This document shows positions 1 through 10,140 of a stretch of DNA of 64,000 bases, in pieces. The first letter of the stretch is position 1, and each line of letters opens with the position of its first letter. The notes under the pieces are model-generated. The model saw nothing but the letters and a program-made list of their open reading frames with translations, had not been told where the DNA came from and did not search any database. Position numbers and translations under genes: made by a program. Source of the DNA: Ophiura sarsii (taxonomy: Eukaryota > Echinodermata > Ophiuroidea > Amphilepidida > Ophiuridae); NCBI GenBank assembly GCA_035610835.1, contig CM069446.1, positions 50,569,625-50,633,624 of the forward strand, read 5' to 3'.

Positions 1-89
1 CAAGTATTCTGAAAAGAGTAAACAGTTTTTACATAGAGCCTTCCTGAGAACTGTAAGGGCCAGTGACGGCACCAAGGGGAGGGGGAGGC

Positions 90-1077
90 AAATGCCACCC
101 AGTCATAACCTTCCCCCCCCCCCCCAGTCAGCTTAAACACCACCCCCATTTTGTCCCAAATTAATCAAAAATAACTTTAAATTAGCTTATAGTTGGTCTG
201 AAATGTCTAGTTCAGAACAAATTAAGCTTATTTCAGGGCATATTTGCAATGAAAGCCAACGTTTTTGTGCTCTTTGTGCGCAATTTGTACACATTTCTTT
301 CTTGCCCCCCCCTACCATATTTTTTCTTTCCCCCATCCTCCCCCCTCTCCCAATTTAGATGCTGGTACTGCCACTGGTAAAAAAAGCAATATGTCTGGCG
401 ACGAAAAAGAGCATAATATGCACACAGGGGTTTGTACTACTTTGGTTGCCACCCTTAAATAAACCTTTGAGACATATCATACATTATGTCTGCCAATCTA
501 AAAATCTTTTGATTTTGTTGTCTATTCATTTGCTGCATTCACACCTGGTATTTCTCTAAATGTCGTAATATTTGAGTGTGTTAATTGTTCACGCTTTGTG
601 TGGGGGGGGGGGGGGGGGGGTGTAGTCAAATGCCACCCAGTCATAACCTCTTCCTCCTTGTTAGCTCAAACCCCACCCCATGCTGTCCCAATTAATAAAA
701 AATACTTAAAATTAGCTTAAAGTTGTTCTGAAATGTCTAGTTTAGAACAAATTTCAGGCAATTTTTGCAATGAAAGCCAACATTTTTGTATGCTTTGTGC
801 GCATTTTGCTACACAATATTTTGGACTTACCCCCCCAATGGTTCTTAGCCCCCTGTTTTTCTCCCAAAATTTAGATGCTGGTAAGGGCATAATATGCACA
901 CAGGGGTTTGTACTACTTTGGTCGCCACCCTTAAATAAACCTTTGAGACATATCATACATTTTAGTCTGCCCATCTAAAAATCTTTTGATTTTGTTGTCT
1001 ATTCATTTGCTGCATACACACCTGGTAAAATATAAATGTGGTAATATTTGAGTGTGTTAATTGTTCACACTTTGTCA
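90..1077. repeat. Tandem pair of ~0.5 kb direct repeats
   Basis: Two head-to-tail copies (about 90-600 and 628-1077) share the same order of blocks: AAATGCCACCCAGTCATAAC, a segment around GAAATGTCTAGTT, GCATAATATGCACACAGGGG and a TTAATTGTTCAC end. They differ by substitutions and small indels. Poly(C) (113-125) and poly(G) (602-620) tracts sit at the copy starts. No protein is conserved between the copies, so I read this as a non-coding duplicated repeat of unknown class. Confidence 0.85.
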
Positions 1078-1100
1078 ATTTTAAACTCATTTTAAGTTTA

Positions 1101-1393
1101 GGCCAAATTAAATTAATTGTTTGTCTCAAAGCTCCCGCGCGCGTTAGTTTATTGATGCGCATTAGACTTTTTTTTCTACTTTTTTTCAAAAAAAAAAAAA
1201 AAATTCCCAAAATTTCACAGATTTTTCAGATTTTCATTGATCACATCATCTTAAATACAAAAGTTCACTTTAACAAGGATTTCAATATTTTATATTTAAA
1301 AAAATAAATAAAAATAAAATAAAAAAAACGCATTCCGCATTAGTTTTACAACAGGAGAGGAGCTTTGAGACAAACAGTTAATTTAATTTGGCC
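1101..1393. mobile_element. Harbinger-like MITE, family A copy 1
   Basis: Inverted ends of about 36 bp begin GGCCAAATTAAATTAATTG and run into GTTTGTCTCAAAGCTCC. Inner matching motifs include GCGCATTAG and GCATTCCGCATTAG. Both ends are flanked by TTA (1098-1100 and 1394-1396), the 3-bp TWA target duplication typical of PIF/Harbinger. There is no transposase. A second copy lies at 41711-42030 with the same flanking TTA. The superfamily assignment is inference from the TSD and termini. Confidence 0.8.
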
Positions 1394-1396
1394 TTA

Positions 1397-2265
1397 TGAT
1401 TTGATAGTTCATTACATAGACTAATACTACGCACAAACGTTTTTTTGATTTTGTTTTGCGGTAAACTGTTTCAAAACGTGAAAAGCGCGAAAATGAATGT
1501 ACCGTGAAAATTACCATGTGTACAGTATTGCAGCTTGTTGTTGTTATGGTAGATGGCAGGTGGGTCTTATATACATGAGTGTCTATTAATAGTTTTCATC
1601 ATACATATTATGTTGAAGACGAGCGATTGCGCTCAAAGGTGTTATGTGGTGGACTGCTGCGCTGTCAAAACGTGCACCATTTTAAATTTATCTTCATCTC
1701 CGCCGCATTTTAATATAGGCCTGTGTCACTTTTGATAATTTCGTATTAATACATATCTATGAAATGAAATAAAGTGAATCTATAAAATCTATATGAAATC
1801 AATATAGCTTTTGTATGGTAGCACATAATAGCATCACTAATAGATATTTTATAGACAATCATTACATTATGGTAATTAATGATCCTGTATATTTTAATGA
1901 AATGTTTTCAATTTATTTTTGAACGCTTTTGAATTTTAATGACAATATTTGGAAATGTTTGACCCCACTTTGGAAGGGTCGTCAACCCATAGTACATGAT
2001 TTTATCATGAAACCAATCCCTCTAGCAAACTTCCAGAGAATATGTCCATATCGCGTATAAGCCTCATATATAAGATAACGCTTTCATGGTATGTATACAC
2101 ACACTTCTAACCAAGATCTTTTGACACCGTAGTTATTTGATTTAAGCTTCGCATTAAATAGAGGCCGCACCTAATAATAATGTTTCTCTCTCGCCTGCAC
2201 CATTAAAACCCATATATCGGAGGCTTTATATTTATTTGAGCTAGAAGTGACGAGAATGTTTGTCG
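1397..2265. other. Unassigned AT-rich stretch with a MITE end
   Basis: I see no gene here. Positions 1483-1527 match the right end of the TA/CTGTAAAA MITE family found at 8444-8640 and 63351-63544 (GAAAAGCGCGAAAAT, then TACAGTA), without a left end, so a truncated copy is likely. The rest is single-copy-looking AT-rich DNA. Confidence 0.5.
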
Positions 2266-2269
2266 CGTG

Positions 2270-2501
2270 GTTAACACTTCCCGCACGGCTATTAGTTTGA
2301 CCATATTATACAAATCAGATTTTCAGAAACCTTTTCTAATTTTCAAAGTCTATATCAAGAATGATTGAACCAATACTAGGCATGTTTATACTTATTTCAA
2401 TGCATTTCTCATGATGATTCTAAATATGGTAATGAATTTCAATAATGTTGACATTTTTGAAACATTTTGGAATGTCGTCTGCCGTGTGGAAAGTGTTAAA
2501 C
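2270..2501. mobile_element. TTAA-flanked MITE (CACTTTCC family)
   Basis: One end is TTAACACTTCCCGCACGGC and the other is the inverse, GTGTGGAAAGTGTTAA. The body includes the family hallmarks CAATACTAGGCATGTTTATAC and TTTTTGAAACATTTTGG. TTAA lies at both borders. TTAA target duplications are typical of piggyBac, but TTAA is itself palindromic, so it could be part of the terminal inverted repeat. At least eight more full or partial copies occur in the window. Confidence 0.75.
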
Positions 2502-2553
2502 TGTTATTCTTGCTGCACAGTCTAAATAGTAGCGATAGGAAAAGCCTCAAGGT

Positions 2554-3143
2554 GGACTCGGCTGTTTGACTTTTATACAAAACCGCTATTGATCCAACCA
2601 GCATTTTAGCGATGAAAATGTGCGATGATTACTTTACGTGAACATGTTCTTACGTTTATTAAACCACTGTGTGGAAAAAAATGCGTTACAAGCTGGAATG
2701 ACAATGGGCATGAAAAAATTGTACACACACAATGCAATACAAGTTCTCTATATTGGTGTCCCCTGGTTTTAGACTCAGTAACATGTCCGTCCACTTGACA
2801 ATGACAAGGGCCACAGTGGCAGCATCACAGCACTGCCCCCAGTTGCCCCCCTCCAGGTAGCTCAAGCCCCACACTCAAGGTACTGGACTGGACTGTTTGA
2901 CTTTTATACAAAACCGCTATTGATCCAGCCAGCATTTTAGCGATGAAAATTTGTGATGATTACTTTACGTTAACATGTTCTTGCGTTTATTAAACTCCTG
3001 TGTGGAAAAAAATGCTTTGCAAGCTGGAATGACAATGGGCATGAAAAAATTGGTACACACCATGCAAGTTCTCTATACTGGCTGGTGTCCTCTGGTTTTT
3101 AGACTCCGTAACATGTCTGTCCACTTGACAATGACAAGGGCCA
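2554..3143. repeat. Tandem 260-bp duplication with 71-bp spacer
   Basis: Copies at 2554-2813 and 2885-3143 start GGCTGTTTGACTTTTATAC or a close variant and end GACAATGACAAGGGCC. They are nearly colinear and include CCAGCATTTTAGCGATGAAA and GCTGGAATGACAATGGGC. Short open frames on both strands are shared because the DNA is duplicated; none resembles a protein family. Confidence 0.85.
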
Positions 3144-3324
3144 GTATATTTAACCTTTTTGATGTATTTGTCTCCTCCCCTAGTACACTTGATACAGTGA
3201 TTTATCATCATTACAATTTCTAAATTATTTTATCTCTTTCCTTTTCGTGTCCCATTAGGATTCTGTTTCGGTTTAGTCACAGTGTACTGTTTCTTCTATC
3301 AGGCCTCTCCTCTTCTTACCAGTT

Positions 3325-3509
3325 GGCCTATTCCACTTAAAATCCTTCCTCCCCCTATGGAAGACATGACCTAAATCTTCCCACATGGATTATAGATTTT
3401 AAATGGAGTCACCCATGCAGGTAACCCCATGTGAAATTCACACTCCCTGTGGGGAAGATTACAGTCATGTCTACCATAGGGGGTGTATGGATTACAACTG
3501 GAATAGCTC
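3325..3509. mobile_element. GGGCTATTCC inverted-repeat element, copy 1
   Basis: Inverted ends of about 43 bp read GGCCTATTCC...ACCCCCTATGG... at left and the inverse at right (CCATAGGGGGTGTATGG...GGAATAGCTC). The core has GATTTTAAATGGAGTCAC and GCAGGTAACCCC, as in the copies at 7095-7284 and 8180-8373. This copy keeps a short GGGGG run where the others have long poly(G). Confidence 0.75.
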
Positions 3510-4256
3510 ATTTGCTACATTGATATGATTCCACGATAATGTAAACTTTACGCAACATCTTATCGAAATATAAAGATCTATCTGTACAATAGTTATACAC
3601 AGTAAAAGGTCATCAGATACAGGGAATCAATCTGCTATATATTACAAGGCACTATGAGTGAAACGGCAAATACTCCCACCATTTCTACATATAAATTGTC
3701 AGGGACCATTAGCAATGTTGGATTGTAAATTTACATAGGTATATTATGTTGTATAGTCTGAAGAAGGAAATTTGAAATTGCTGAAAGCTATTAACAGCGC
3801 ATGAAATTGTTTTCTAAGAATTATTATGATGATGATAATGGAATAAGATGTAATTCTTTTCAAAGAATGTTGCCTTAACGTCATTTTAAACTATAGATTT
3901 CGCCCTAACGAACAAAAAACAGAATAAATCCCATTGTTTTTTTCGCCATATCGTATGAATTAACAAAGTTTATTGTTGTATACTTTTTACAAGAAATTCA
4001 ACATAGTTAAATGTCAGGCAAACACAGTGAGGTCCAAATTGGCGAACACATTTTCAAAGAAATATTTCACAGAATTTGTGTTGAACTGCAGTAACCTTGA
4101 CGGCATATTAGGTGAAAATAGCATTGAAAATGAAGCTCTACATGTTGTAACATTATTTGTGATCAGCCACAGCAAAATTATGCAGTTGTCTCTCAAAGAC
4201 ACAGTTGAGATCTTTTACTCTAACCCCGCGGCTATGTTTTTGTGTGTATCGGGGAT
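3510..4256. other. Unassigned non-coding stretch
   Basis: There is no recognisable gene. An open frame runs through 3973-4371 on the plus strand, but it crosses a poly(G) tract and a tRNA-like unit and has no family features, so I do not call it a gene. Confidence 0.5.
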
Positions 4257-4277
4257 GGGGGGGGGGGGGGGGGGGGG
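4257..4277. repeat. Poly(G) tract, 21 nt
   Basis: An uninterrupted run of G follows TGTGTATCGGGGAT. It is one of thirteen G or C runs of 11 nt or more in this window. Confidence 0.95.
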
Positions 4278-4309
4278 AGAGTACTATTATTTTGACCCGA
4301 AAAATTACG

Positions 4310-4386
4310 CAGCACCCCCAGGATTCGATCGCGGGACCATCCGCACCAAATTCTGTCCCTCTACCGACTGAGCTAAACTCCCAGCG
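4310..4386 (-). repeat. tRNA-derived SINE-like head
   Basis: On the minus strand the segment reads GGGAGTTTAGCTCAGTCGG (a good pol III box A), then about 40 nt later GCGATCGAATCCTGG (box B-like). The spacing fits a tRNA. Cloverleaf arms are degenerate, so this is a SINE or tRNA pseudogene rather than a working tRNA. A TTAGGGTTAGGGCT motif lies about 120 bp upstream of the head (4503-4517). Confidence 0.6.
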
Positions 4387-4706
4387 CATATGCGGGCAGC
4401 AACTTCCTGCCCACATATGTCTGTGGTAGGTGACGTCATAGAGGCAATGCAGTAGCACTTGTGAGGAGATAGTTTTTGGCTGTTAGATTTTGTATGATTT
4501 ATTAGGGTTAGGGCTTTAATACCAACAAAAGTAGCTTTTGATGCTTCAAAATGACACCTTTGTGGTTACGATTGGATAGTGCTTTCTGTTCTTACGAAGA
4601 AAAATTACTGTACAATTTTCATTAATTTCTTTGTTTTTCCATGCATAATTCCATTCATATCTTGAAATTCATTTTACCGACAACTGCAACATTATGCCGG
4701 ATAGTA

Positions 4707-5147
4707 CAGGGTGGTTCAATAAAACGTTGACAGTTTTTTGAAACCATTTTTTTAAAAATTCTATACATTTAAAAAAAAAAAACTTCAATATTCATTACAT
4801 TGAATACTGAATGATGAATTGCATGCAAGTAATCTAAGATTTGAAGATCCCGCCAGGTGAAACCAGTGTAATTGTTAACATCTTAACTATCTATTCAGGT
4901 GTGAAATCAATACGTAATAATAATACCACGAGTGACCCTAATTAGAATTATCGATTTTCATAGATTGGAAGTGTAATTGTCTATGCTCTATGCCTTAAAA
5001 GTGATGATGCCATTTAATGTTCATTTTCAGCATAGATGGTCAAGATCATATAGTTGATAAATATTGAAAAATATTTTTTTTAAATCTACAGAATTTCAAA
5101 AAAAAAATGGCTTCAAAAAACTGTCAACGTTTTATTGAACCACCCCG
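4707..5147. mobile_element. Mariner-like MITE with ~50 bp inverted ends
   Basis: The left end is CAGGGTGGTTCAATAAAACG, continuing into TTGACAGTTTTTTGAA. The right end is its inverse, CAACGTTTTATTGAACCACC. TA flanks both sides (4705-4706 and 5148-5149). CAGGGTG-type termini with a TA duplication are typical of IS630/Tc1/mariner. The 441-bp body is AT-rich and lacks a transposase frame. Confidence 0.85.
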
Positions 5148-5149
5148 TA

Positions 5150-5972
5150 CACATTTTATATACATATTTTCTTTGCTTTTTTGGTCACCAAAGACCAAAT
5201 TTAATTCGCAACCTCCACTTTTGAGCATTAAATTAAGAAGGAGCACTATATAAAATTGCTCAATGAATGATAGATAGTAGCATATGGTTGGACCCAGCCC
5301 TAATACTTTCAATTGGGGGTTCATATGTGTGAATAGTCAGGGCGCAAAATACCAAAGTGTACATATTGATTGCTTCTAAGGCAAATTCTATACTCTCTTA
5401 TGTAAAGCTGACGTACGGAAAATCACAAGAATTATATTACGCATGACATATTAAGTTACCTAATGCGTGTACAATTCCAACGGCGTACAGTACAAAAACA
5501 TTAAGATCAATACGGGACTTTTGTTATACATCTAAGAGCATACAACGCATGGCATACAGTAAATTTACAAGAAGTGTATATTGTAGGGCATTATCAAAAA
5601 ATACTACAACCGGTGAGGGAATTGAATTTCATGTTATGCAATTTTTACGGTATTATATTACGTAAAACATGTGACATATCAATATAAAAACAGATTTTTA
5701 TTTTAACAACATTGCAATTAATAAGTGAACTTGCAAAACATATGAAAGTGTGAAATAACTGTTTTTTTCATTTAAAACAAAAACATTAAACATATTGCTA
5801 CAAATAGGGGAAATTCATAGCAAATTATGTGTGATATATGGTATTAAATTACTACGGTGTAAAATATTCAGAGGTATGTAGTACCAAAAACAATAAAACC
5901 TTGCGATCAATAGGGGAATTGTATAAATCTTTTAAGCATTTATCGCACGACATATGGCATTAAATTACTGAA
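5150..5972. repeat. Degenerate ~90-130 bp repeats
   Basis: Related blocks recur with poor identity around 5475-5570, 5600-5690, 5780-5870 and 5878-5970. Shared phrases include GATCAATA(C/G)GGG, GCAT/GGCATTAAATTACT and ACATATGG-like strings. This looks like an old decayed tandem array. No gene is seen. Confidence 0.4.
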
Positions 5973-6010
5973 GGCGACAGAAAAACCACCCTGTTCTATG
6001 GGCCCAATCG
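5973..6010. mobile_element. Orphan end of Harbinger-like family D
   Basis: GGCGACAGAAAAACCACCC followed by TGTTCTATGGGCCC matches the terminus of the element at 37083-37366. No matching right end is visible, so this is a solo end. Confidence 0.45.
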
Positions 6011-6049
6011 ACTCATTTATTGTTTTACAAATTTATTGAAGATTGTTAG

Positions 6050-6170
6050 AAATTTGTTGAAACATTTGAAATTTGTTGAAACATTTGAAATTTGTTGAAA
6101 CATTTGAAATTTGTTGAAACATTTGAAATTTGTTGAAACATTTGAAATTTGTTGAAACATTTGAAATTTG
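6050..6170. repeat. 19-bp minisatellite
   Basis: The unit AAATTTGTTGAAACATTTG is repeated six times with almost no divergence, plus a partial unit. Low divergence suggests recent expansion. The minus-strand frame through it encodes only a simple repeat and is not a gene. Confidence 0.95.
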
Positions 6171-6278
6171 TTTTGAATTTGTTTTTAAAATTTCGAAAAT
6201 TGTTGAAAATTCACCAACATTTTTACAAAAAATTGAAAACAAAGTAAGTTGTCCTAAAATGTAAGTTTTTGCAAGGTT

Positions 6279-6348
6279 ATTCCTTAGCTCAGTTGGATAG
6301 GCGGCGAACTGTCACTCAGGCAACACGGCGGTGCCTGTTTTTTTTCAC
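6279..6348 (+). repeat. tRNA-like box A fragment
   Basis: CCTTAGCTCAGTTGGATAGG is a strong box A. No convincing box B follows. An 8-nt T run (6339-6346) could act as a pol III terminator. GGGTTAGGGCT lies about 60 bp downstream (6406-6416). Likely a truncated tRNA-derived repeat. Confidence 0.4.
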
Positions 6349-6610
6349 CCAAATTTGACTCGTTTTTCTCCCCTGATAGTTGTATTCTCAAAAACACGCT
6401 GCCAGGGTTAGGGCTAATGTTTTTCCACATACTCGGTTTTGGAACTGTCTCCACTTCAACATGTAGTGATGGAACTTTCGATATGGATATGATTGTGTAA
6501 GATAGTTAATCATTTAATAGACACCAATATTGAATTTGACCATTTGTAAATGTTTTGGACATTGGCTTATTTGCCCAATAAGAAAGATGGATGGTGGACT
6601 TGTGAATTAA

Positions 6611-6700
6611 CACTTTCCACGCGGCAGGCATCTGCAGACGACATTCCACGAAATAAAATAGCATTTCACAAAATGTTTCAAAAATGTTTTAAATTTTGCA
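6611..6700. mobile_element. Truncated TTAA MITE (CACTTTCC family)
   Basis: TTAACACTTTCCACGCGGC is followed by TCTGCAGACGACATTCCA and AAAATGTTTCAAAAATG, matching the first third of the family (see 13498-13736). The opposite end is missing; the sequence runs into a different repeat. Confidence 0.7.
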
Positions 6701-6744
6701 AATTTTCTGGAAAATATACCTAATTTTTGCAAAAATAGACAAAC

Positions 6745-6905
6745 ATTTTGTGAAAATAGACCCATTTGTAAAAAGTGACCCCATTATTAGGGATTTCCAG
6801 CACAAAATCATACCCCATGTTTAGGGATTTTGTGCCAAAAAAGCTACCCATTAGAGCGGCACACCCCCGTATACTGTCTTAGGCTAGTCCCCCAGGTATG
6901 AAGCA
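6745..6905. repeat. Dispersed repeat (CCCCATTATTAGGG type), copy 1
   Basis: The block GAAAATAGACCCATTTG, CCCCATTATTAGGGATTT, CAGCACAAAATCATACCCC and GCGGCACACCCC recurs at 53055-53178 and 55460-55545. No protein or terminal structure is visible; class unknown. Confidence 0.65.
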
Positions 6906-7094
6906 TACCCTAGAGTTGCTAAGGAACTTTAAGACATCTTCAAACTGTGCCCTCAGAAAAAATTCTGTAAGCCTGAAACAATTTGTTTTGACTGAATGAT
7001 ATCAAAACATTATTATGAATATGACCATAATTTTCTATTTTATTAATTCGCTCATAAAACTATGCATTTTGAGAGGTGGTTGCAATGTCACAAT

Positions 7095-7284
7095 GGGGTA
7101 TTCCATTTGAAATACATACACCCCCTATGGAAGACATTGCCTTTATCTTCTCCATAGGGGATGTGAATTTCAAATAGTTTTCATTGCATGGGTGACTCCC
7201 ATGTACACTCACTTAAGATTAAGGCCATGTCTTGAATAGGGGGGGGGGGGGGGGGGGGGGTATCAATTTCAAATGGAATAGCCC
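7095..7284. mobile_element. GGGCTATTCC inverted-repeat element, copy 2
   Basis: Ends GGGGTATTCCATTTGAAAT and ATTTCAAATGGAATAGCCC are inverted, and AAT flanks both sides (7092-7094 and 7285-7287), suggesting a 3-bp target duplication. The right arm's GGGGG has become a 22-nt poly(G) (7239-7260). Confidence 0.8.
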
Positions 7285-7650
7285 AATTAGTTTGAATGGC
7301 TTCCCTTATGGCATGGCATTGTTATTATGGAATGGCTTCTCATGTACCAATGTCACGACATATTATTGAATGGCTTCACCTAGTTCAGGTTTTTATCAAG
7401 GATCTAGTATTATATCTTTACCAGAAATGTTATGCTATAGAGATGAAGGTTCTGTGTTGCTCATTATTTTGAGGTTTGATAACATAAGTTTTGGGAGCAA
7501 GCCATTAATCTGCTGTCTCAGCTGTCTGTGTTAATTGCAGTGTTCCCTTTTGGGCGGCTGGCTGGGTGTCTTCCACTTGCAAAGTCTAAACCAGATAATA
7601 GAATGAAATAATTGGAATTTTCTTTTTAACAAATCCAAATGTACTCACTA

Positions 7651-7693
7651 TTTATCGACGTTTCACAACCGACTTCTCTGGTTGTTTCTTCAG
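7651..7693 (-). ncRNA. Hammerhead ribozyme-like core
   Basis: The minus strand reads CTGAAGA, then a 6-bp stem ACAACC/GGTTGT closing AGAGAAGTC, then GAAAC. This is the conserved hammerhead order CUGANGA, stem II, GAAA. Penelope-like elements are known to carry such motifs. I did not establish the cleavage triplet or stems I and III, so activity is unproven. The opposite arm has a decayed version lacking CTGAAGA. Confidence 0.55.
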
Positions 7694-7749
7694 GAATGAT
7701 GATGTTTTTGATCCATGATCACTTCCAGTGTTTCTAGAAGATTTCTGAA

Positions 7750-7896
7750 TCAGCTGATCATATGCATGACTGAGTTGATAACCACGCCCCCGTCATTGTT
7801 CATGGCTATTTCACCTCTTCTTCTTATCCAGATGGATTCCCGTATCCATCTAGTGTGTCTCTCGTTTTCTCGGTGTAGAATTTTTTTCTTCAACTC
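7750..7896 (-). pseudogene. Penelope-like element C-terminal (GIY-YIG domain) fragment
   Basis: The minus-strand frame gives 48 residues ending in a stop. It contains RHTRWIRESIWIRRRGE and AMNNDGGVVINSVMH. This matches the end of the GIY-YIG endonuclease region of Penelope-like elements as I know it: a basic stretch, E(A/S)IWIR with the likely catalytic glutamate, then MN.D.G. The GIY-YIG core and reverse transcriptase upstream are absent, and no start codon is expected. Pseudogene fragment; the family call rests on motif recognition, not alignment. Confidence 0.65.
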
Positions 7897-8179
7897 AGTG
7901 AACCAGAGAAGTCGTTTGTGAAACATCGATAAATAGTGAGTACATTTGGAATAGTTAAAAAGAAAATTCCAATTCTTTCATCGTAAATCTCAATCCTGAT
8001 GAACTTCTTCAAACAGAGAAATGAATGCTCTATTAAAATCTCTGCCGTGAAATACAGGGGGTGCTTCAAACACCTTTTCTAACATTAGTAATTGCAATTG
8101 TATTTGGTGCCCTAACACTCACATGGGTATCTTGAACATTGGTAACATCTAAACACCATCTCTATTCCCTCATCACATT

Positions 8180-8373
8180 GGGCTATTCCATTTGAATGTC
8201 ATACACCCCCTATGGAAGACATTGCCCTAATATTCCACACAGGGAGTGTAGATTTTAAATGGAGTCACCAATGCAGGTAACCCCATTTTACATTCACACT
8301 CCTTGTGGGGAAGATTAAGGTGAGGTATTCAATCGGGGGGGGGGGGGGGGGGGGATTTCAAATGGAATAGCCC
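8180..8373. mobile_element. GGGCTATTCC inverted-repeat element, copy 3
   Basis: Ends GGGCTATTCCATTTGAA and TTTCAAATGGAATAGCCC are inverted and flanked by ATT on both sides (8177-8179 and 8374-8376). The interior matches copies 1 and 2. A 20-nt poly(G) (8335-8354) sits at the same internal place as in copy 2. Confidence 0.8.
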
Positions 8374-8443
8374 ATTTTACGGGATGTGCTGAATAATATC
8401 TAGGCTTCATTTAGCATCATTGTGTGAGATGGATCGGTAGCTA

Positions 8444-8640
8444 CTGTAAAAGTGTAAATTTTCGCCTGTCTAAATTTTCGCGCTTCACACATTTTGAACC
8501 ATTTTGCTTGTTTTTATTTTCGCAATTTTGAGCTTCCTTTCATAGACCTGCATACAAAAGTAATATATTCACACGTTTTTGTTTTGGCGCTTGCTGATTT
8601 TAGTGCAAAAATCGCTAAAATAAATACATTTTTTGTACAG
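8444..8640. mobile_element. TA-flanked MITE (CTGTAAAAGTG subfamily)
   Basis: The left end is CTGTAAAAGTGTAAATTTTCGC; the right end is the loosely inverted TTTTTTGTACAG. TA lies on each side (8442-8443 and 8641-8642), as for Tc1/mariner. The body carries TTTTCGCGCTTCACACATTTTG and GAGCTTCC, shared with 21035-21487, 28123-28331 and 63351-63544. Confidence 0.75.
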
Positions 8641-8642
8641 TA

Positions 8643-9214
8643 CACCTTTTGATTTAGGTTAAGGGCAGATATTTTCAAAATACTGATATTTCACAAACGA
8701 ACAGCAAGAGGGCATAATTATTTACACAATTCTTCTCGCTTGCTCAGATTTCTTTCCAAGGCCCTAACAATGATGTACCATTTAAAAAACACACCTGATT
8801 CTTAAAGATATACATTTTGCGGGTTTCTCAGAAATTGCAAAAGTAAAAAACACCCGGGATAAAAATAAAACATTATTGAAGTGTAGTCAATATCGTTGCA
8901 TCCAGTTTGTCACATAAGTACACGACAGTATTCACAGTCACGTACACCCGCCTATACAGACATCCTTATCTGCCGATGATTGCTCATGGGTTGACAAAAA
9001 TGTGCGAAACAAATTCATGCACGTTTTTTTGCAAAGCTTTTTATCTTTAGAAGGCAATTCGCCGTAGTTGCCAAAGTTGTGGCTGTCATCTACTCATCTT
9101 TCTCATCTCCTACATATACTGTGCATAATCTCCCAAGGGAGGAGTATGCATGCTTGCACAATTTTTGTGTGTGGTGACATTGAAGAAAAATGGCTAACCT
9201 GTTGTGTGCATCGA
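8643..9214. other. Unassigned stretch
   Basis: AT-rich DNA with no recognisable gene, RNA or repeat family. Confidence 0.5.
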
Positions 9215-9221
9215 TACCTAC

Positions 9222-10140
9222 TAAAAGTGGATCTATATTTTGACGGCGATATGGTTCAAAATCCGTCGTAATTTTCTTCAGGGCTGATTTTTAAGCTAAT
9301 TCAAATATACCTAATAAAAGTGGATCTATTTTTTGACGGCGAAATGGTTCAAAACCTGTCGTCATTTTCTTCAGGGCTGATTTTTAAGCTAATTCAAATA
9401 TACCTAATAAAAGTGGATCTATTTTTTGACGGCGAAATGGTTCAAAACCTGTCGTCATTTTCTTCAGGGTTGATTTTTAAGTTTATTCAAATATACCTAA
9501 TAAAAAGGGATCTATTTTTGATGGCGATATGGTTCAAAATGCGTCGTCATTTTCTTCAGGGCTGATTTTTAAGCTAATTCAAATATACCTAATAAAAAGG
9601 GATCTATTTTTGATGGCGATATGGTTCAAAATGCGTCGTCATTTTCTTCAGGGCTGATTTTTAAGCTAATTCAAATATACCTAATAAAAAGGGATCTATT
9701 TTTGATGGCGATATGGTTCAAAATGCGTCGTCATTTTCTTCAGGGCTGATTTTTAAGCTAATTCAAATATACCTAATAAAAAGGGATCTATTTTTGATGG
9801 CGATATGGTTCAAAATGCGTCGTCATTTTCTTGAGGGCTGATTTTCAAGCTAATTTAAATATACCTAACAAAAGTGGATCTATTTTTTGACGGCGATATG
9901 GTTCAAAATCGGTCGTCATTTTCTTGAGGGCTGATTTTTAAGCTAATTTAAATATACTTTACAAAAGTGGATCTATTTTTTGACAGCGATATGGTTCAAA
10001 ATCCGTCGTCATTCTCTTTAAGGCTGAATTTTAAGTTTATTCAAATATACCTAACAAAAGAGGATCAATTTTTTGACGACGATAAGGTTCAAAATCCGTC
10101 GTCATTTTTCTTCAGGGCTAATTTTTAAGCTTATTCAAAA
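9222..10140. repeat. 92-94 bp tandem array, about 10 units
   Basis: Units contain GTGGATCTATTTTTTGACGG, CGATATGGTTCAAAATCCGT and TTCAGGGCTGATTTTTAAGC. Units begin near 9227, 9320, 9413, 9507, 9599, 9691, 9783, 9875, 9967 and 10061. The middle units (9507-9830) are nearly identical while the outer ones differ, as expected from homogenisation inside an array. Frames through it break when the unit is 92 rather than 93 bp, so it is not coding. Confidence 0.95.

Larger units (their letters stand above)
7604..7980 (-). mobile_element. Penelope-like retroelement remnant in inverted arms
   Basis: Inverted arms of about 75 bp (7604-7682 and 7902-7980) share GGAATTTTCTTTTTAAC, ATGTACTCACTATTTATCGA and ACTTCTCTGG. 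Between them the minus strand encodes a short peptide with the C-terminal signature of Penelope-like elements. These elements carry LTR-like repeats in direct or inverted order and often encode hammerhead motifs there; a hammerhead-like core is present in the left arm (separate entry). No reverse transcriptase remains, so this is a dead remnant. Confidence 0.7.

Noticed and set aside
3973..4371. 132-codon plus-strand frame
   Set aside because: Runs through a 21-nt poly(G) (polyglycine) and a tRNA-like unit; not a plausible protein.
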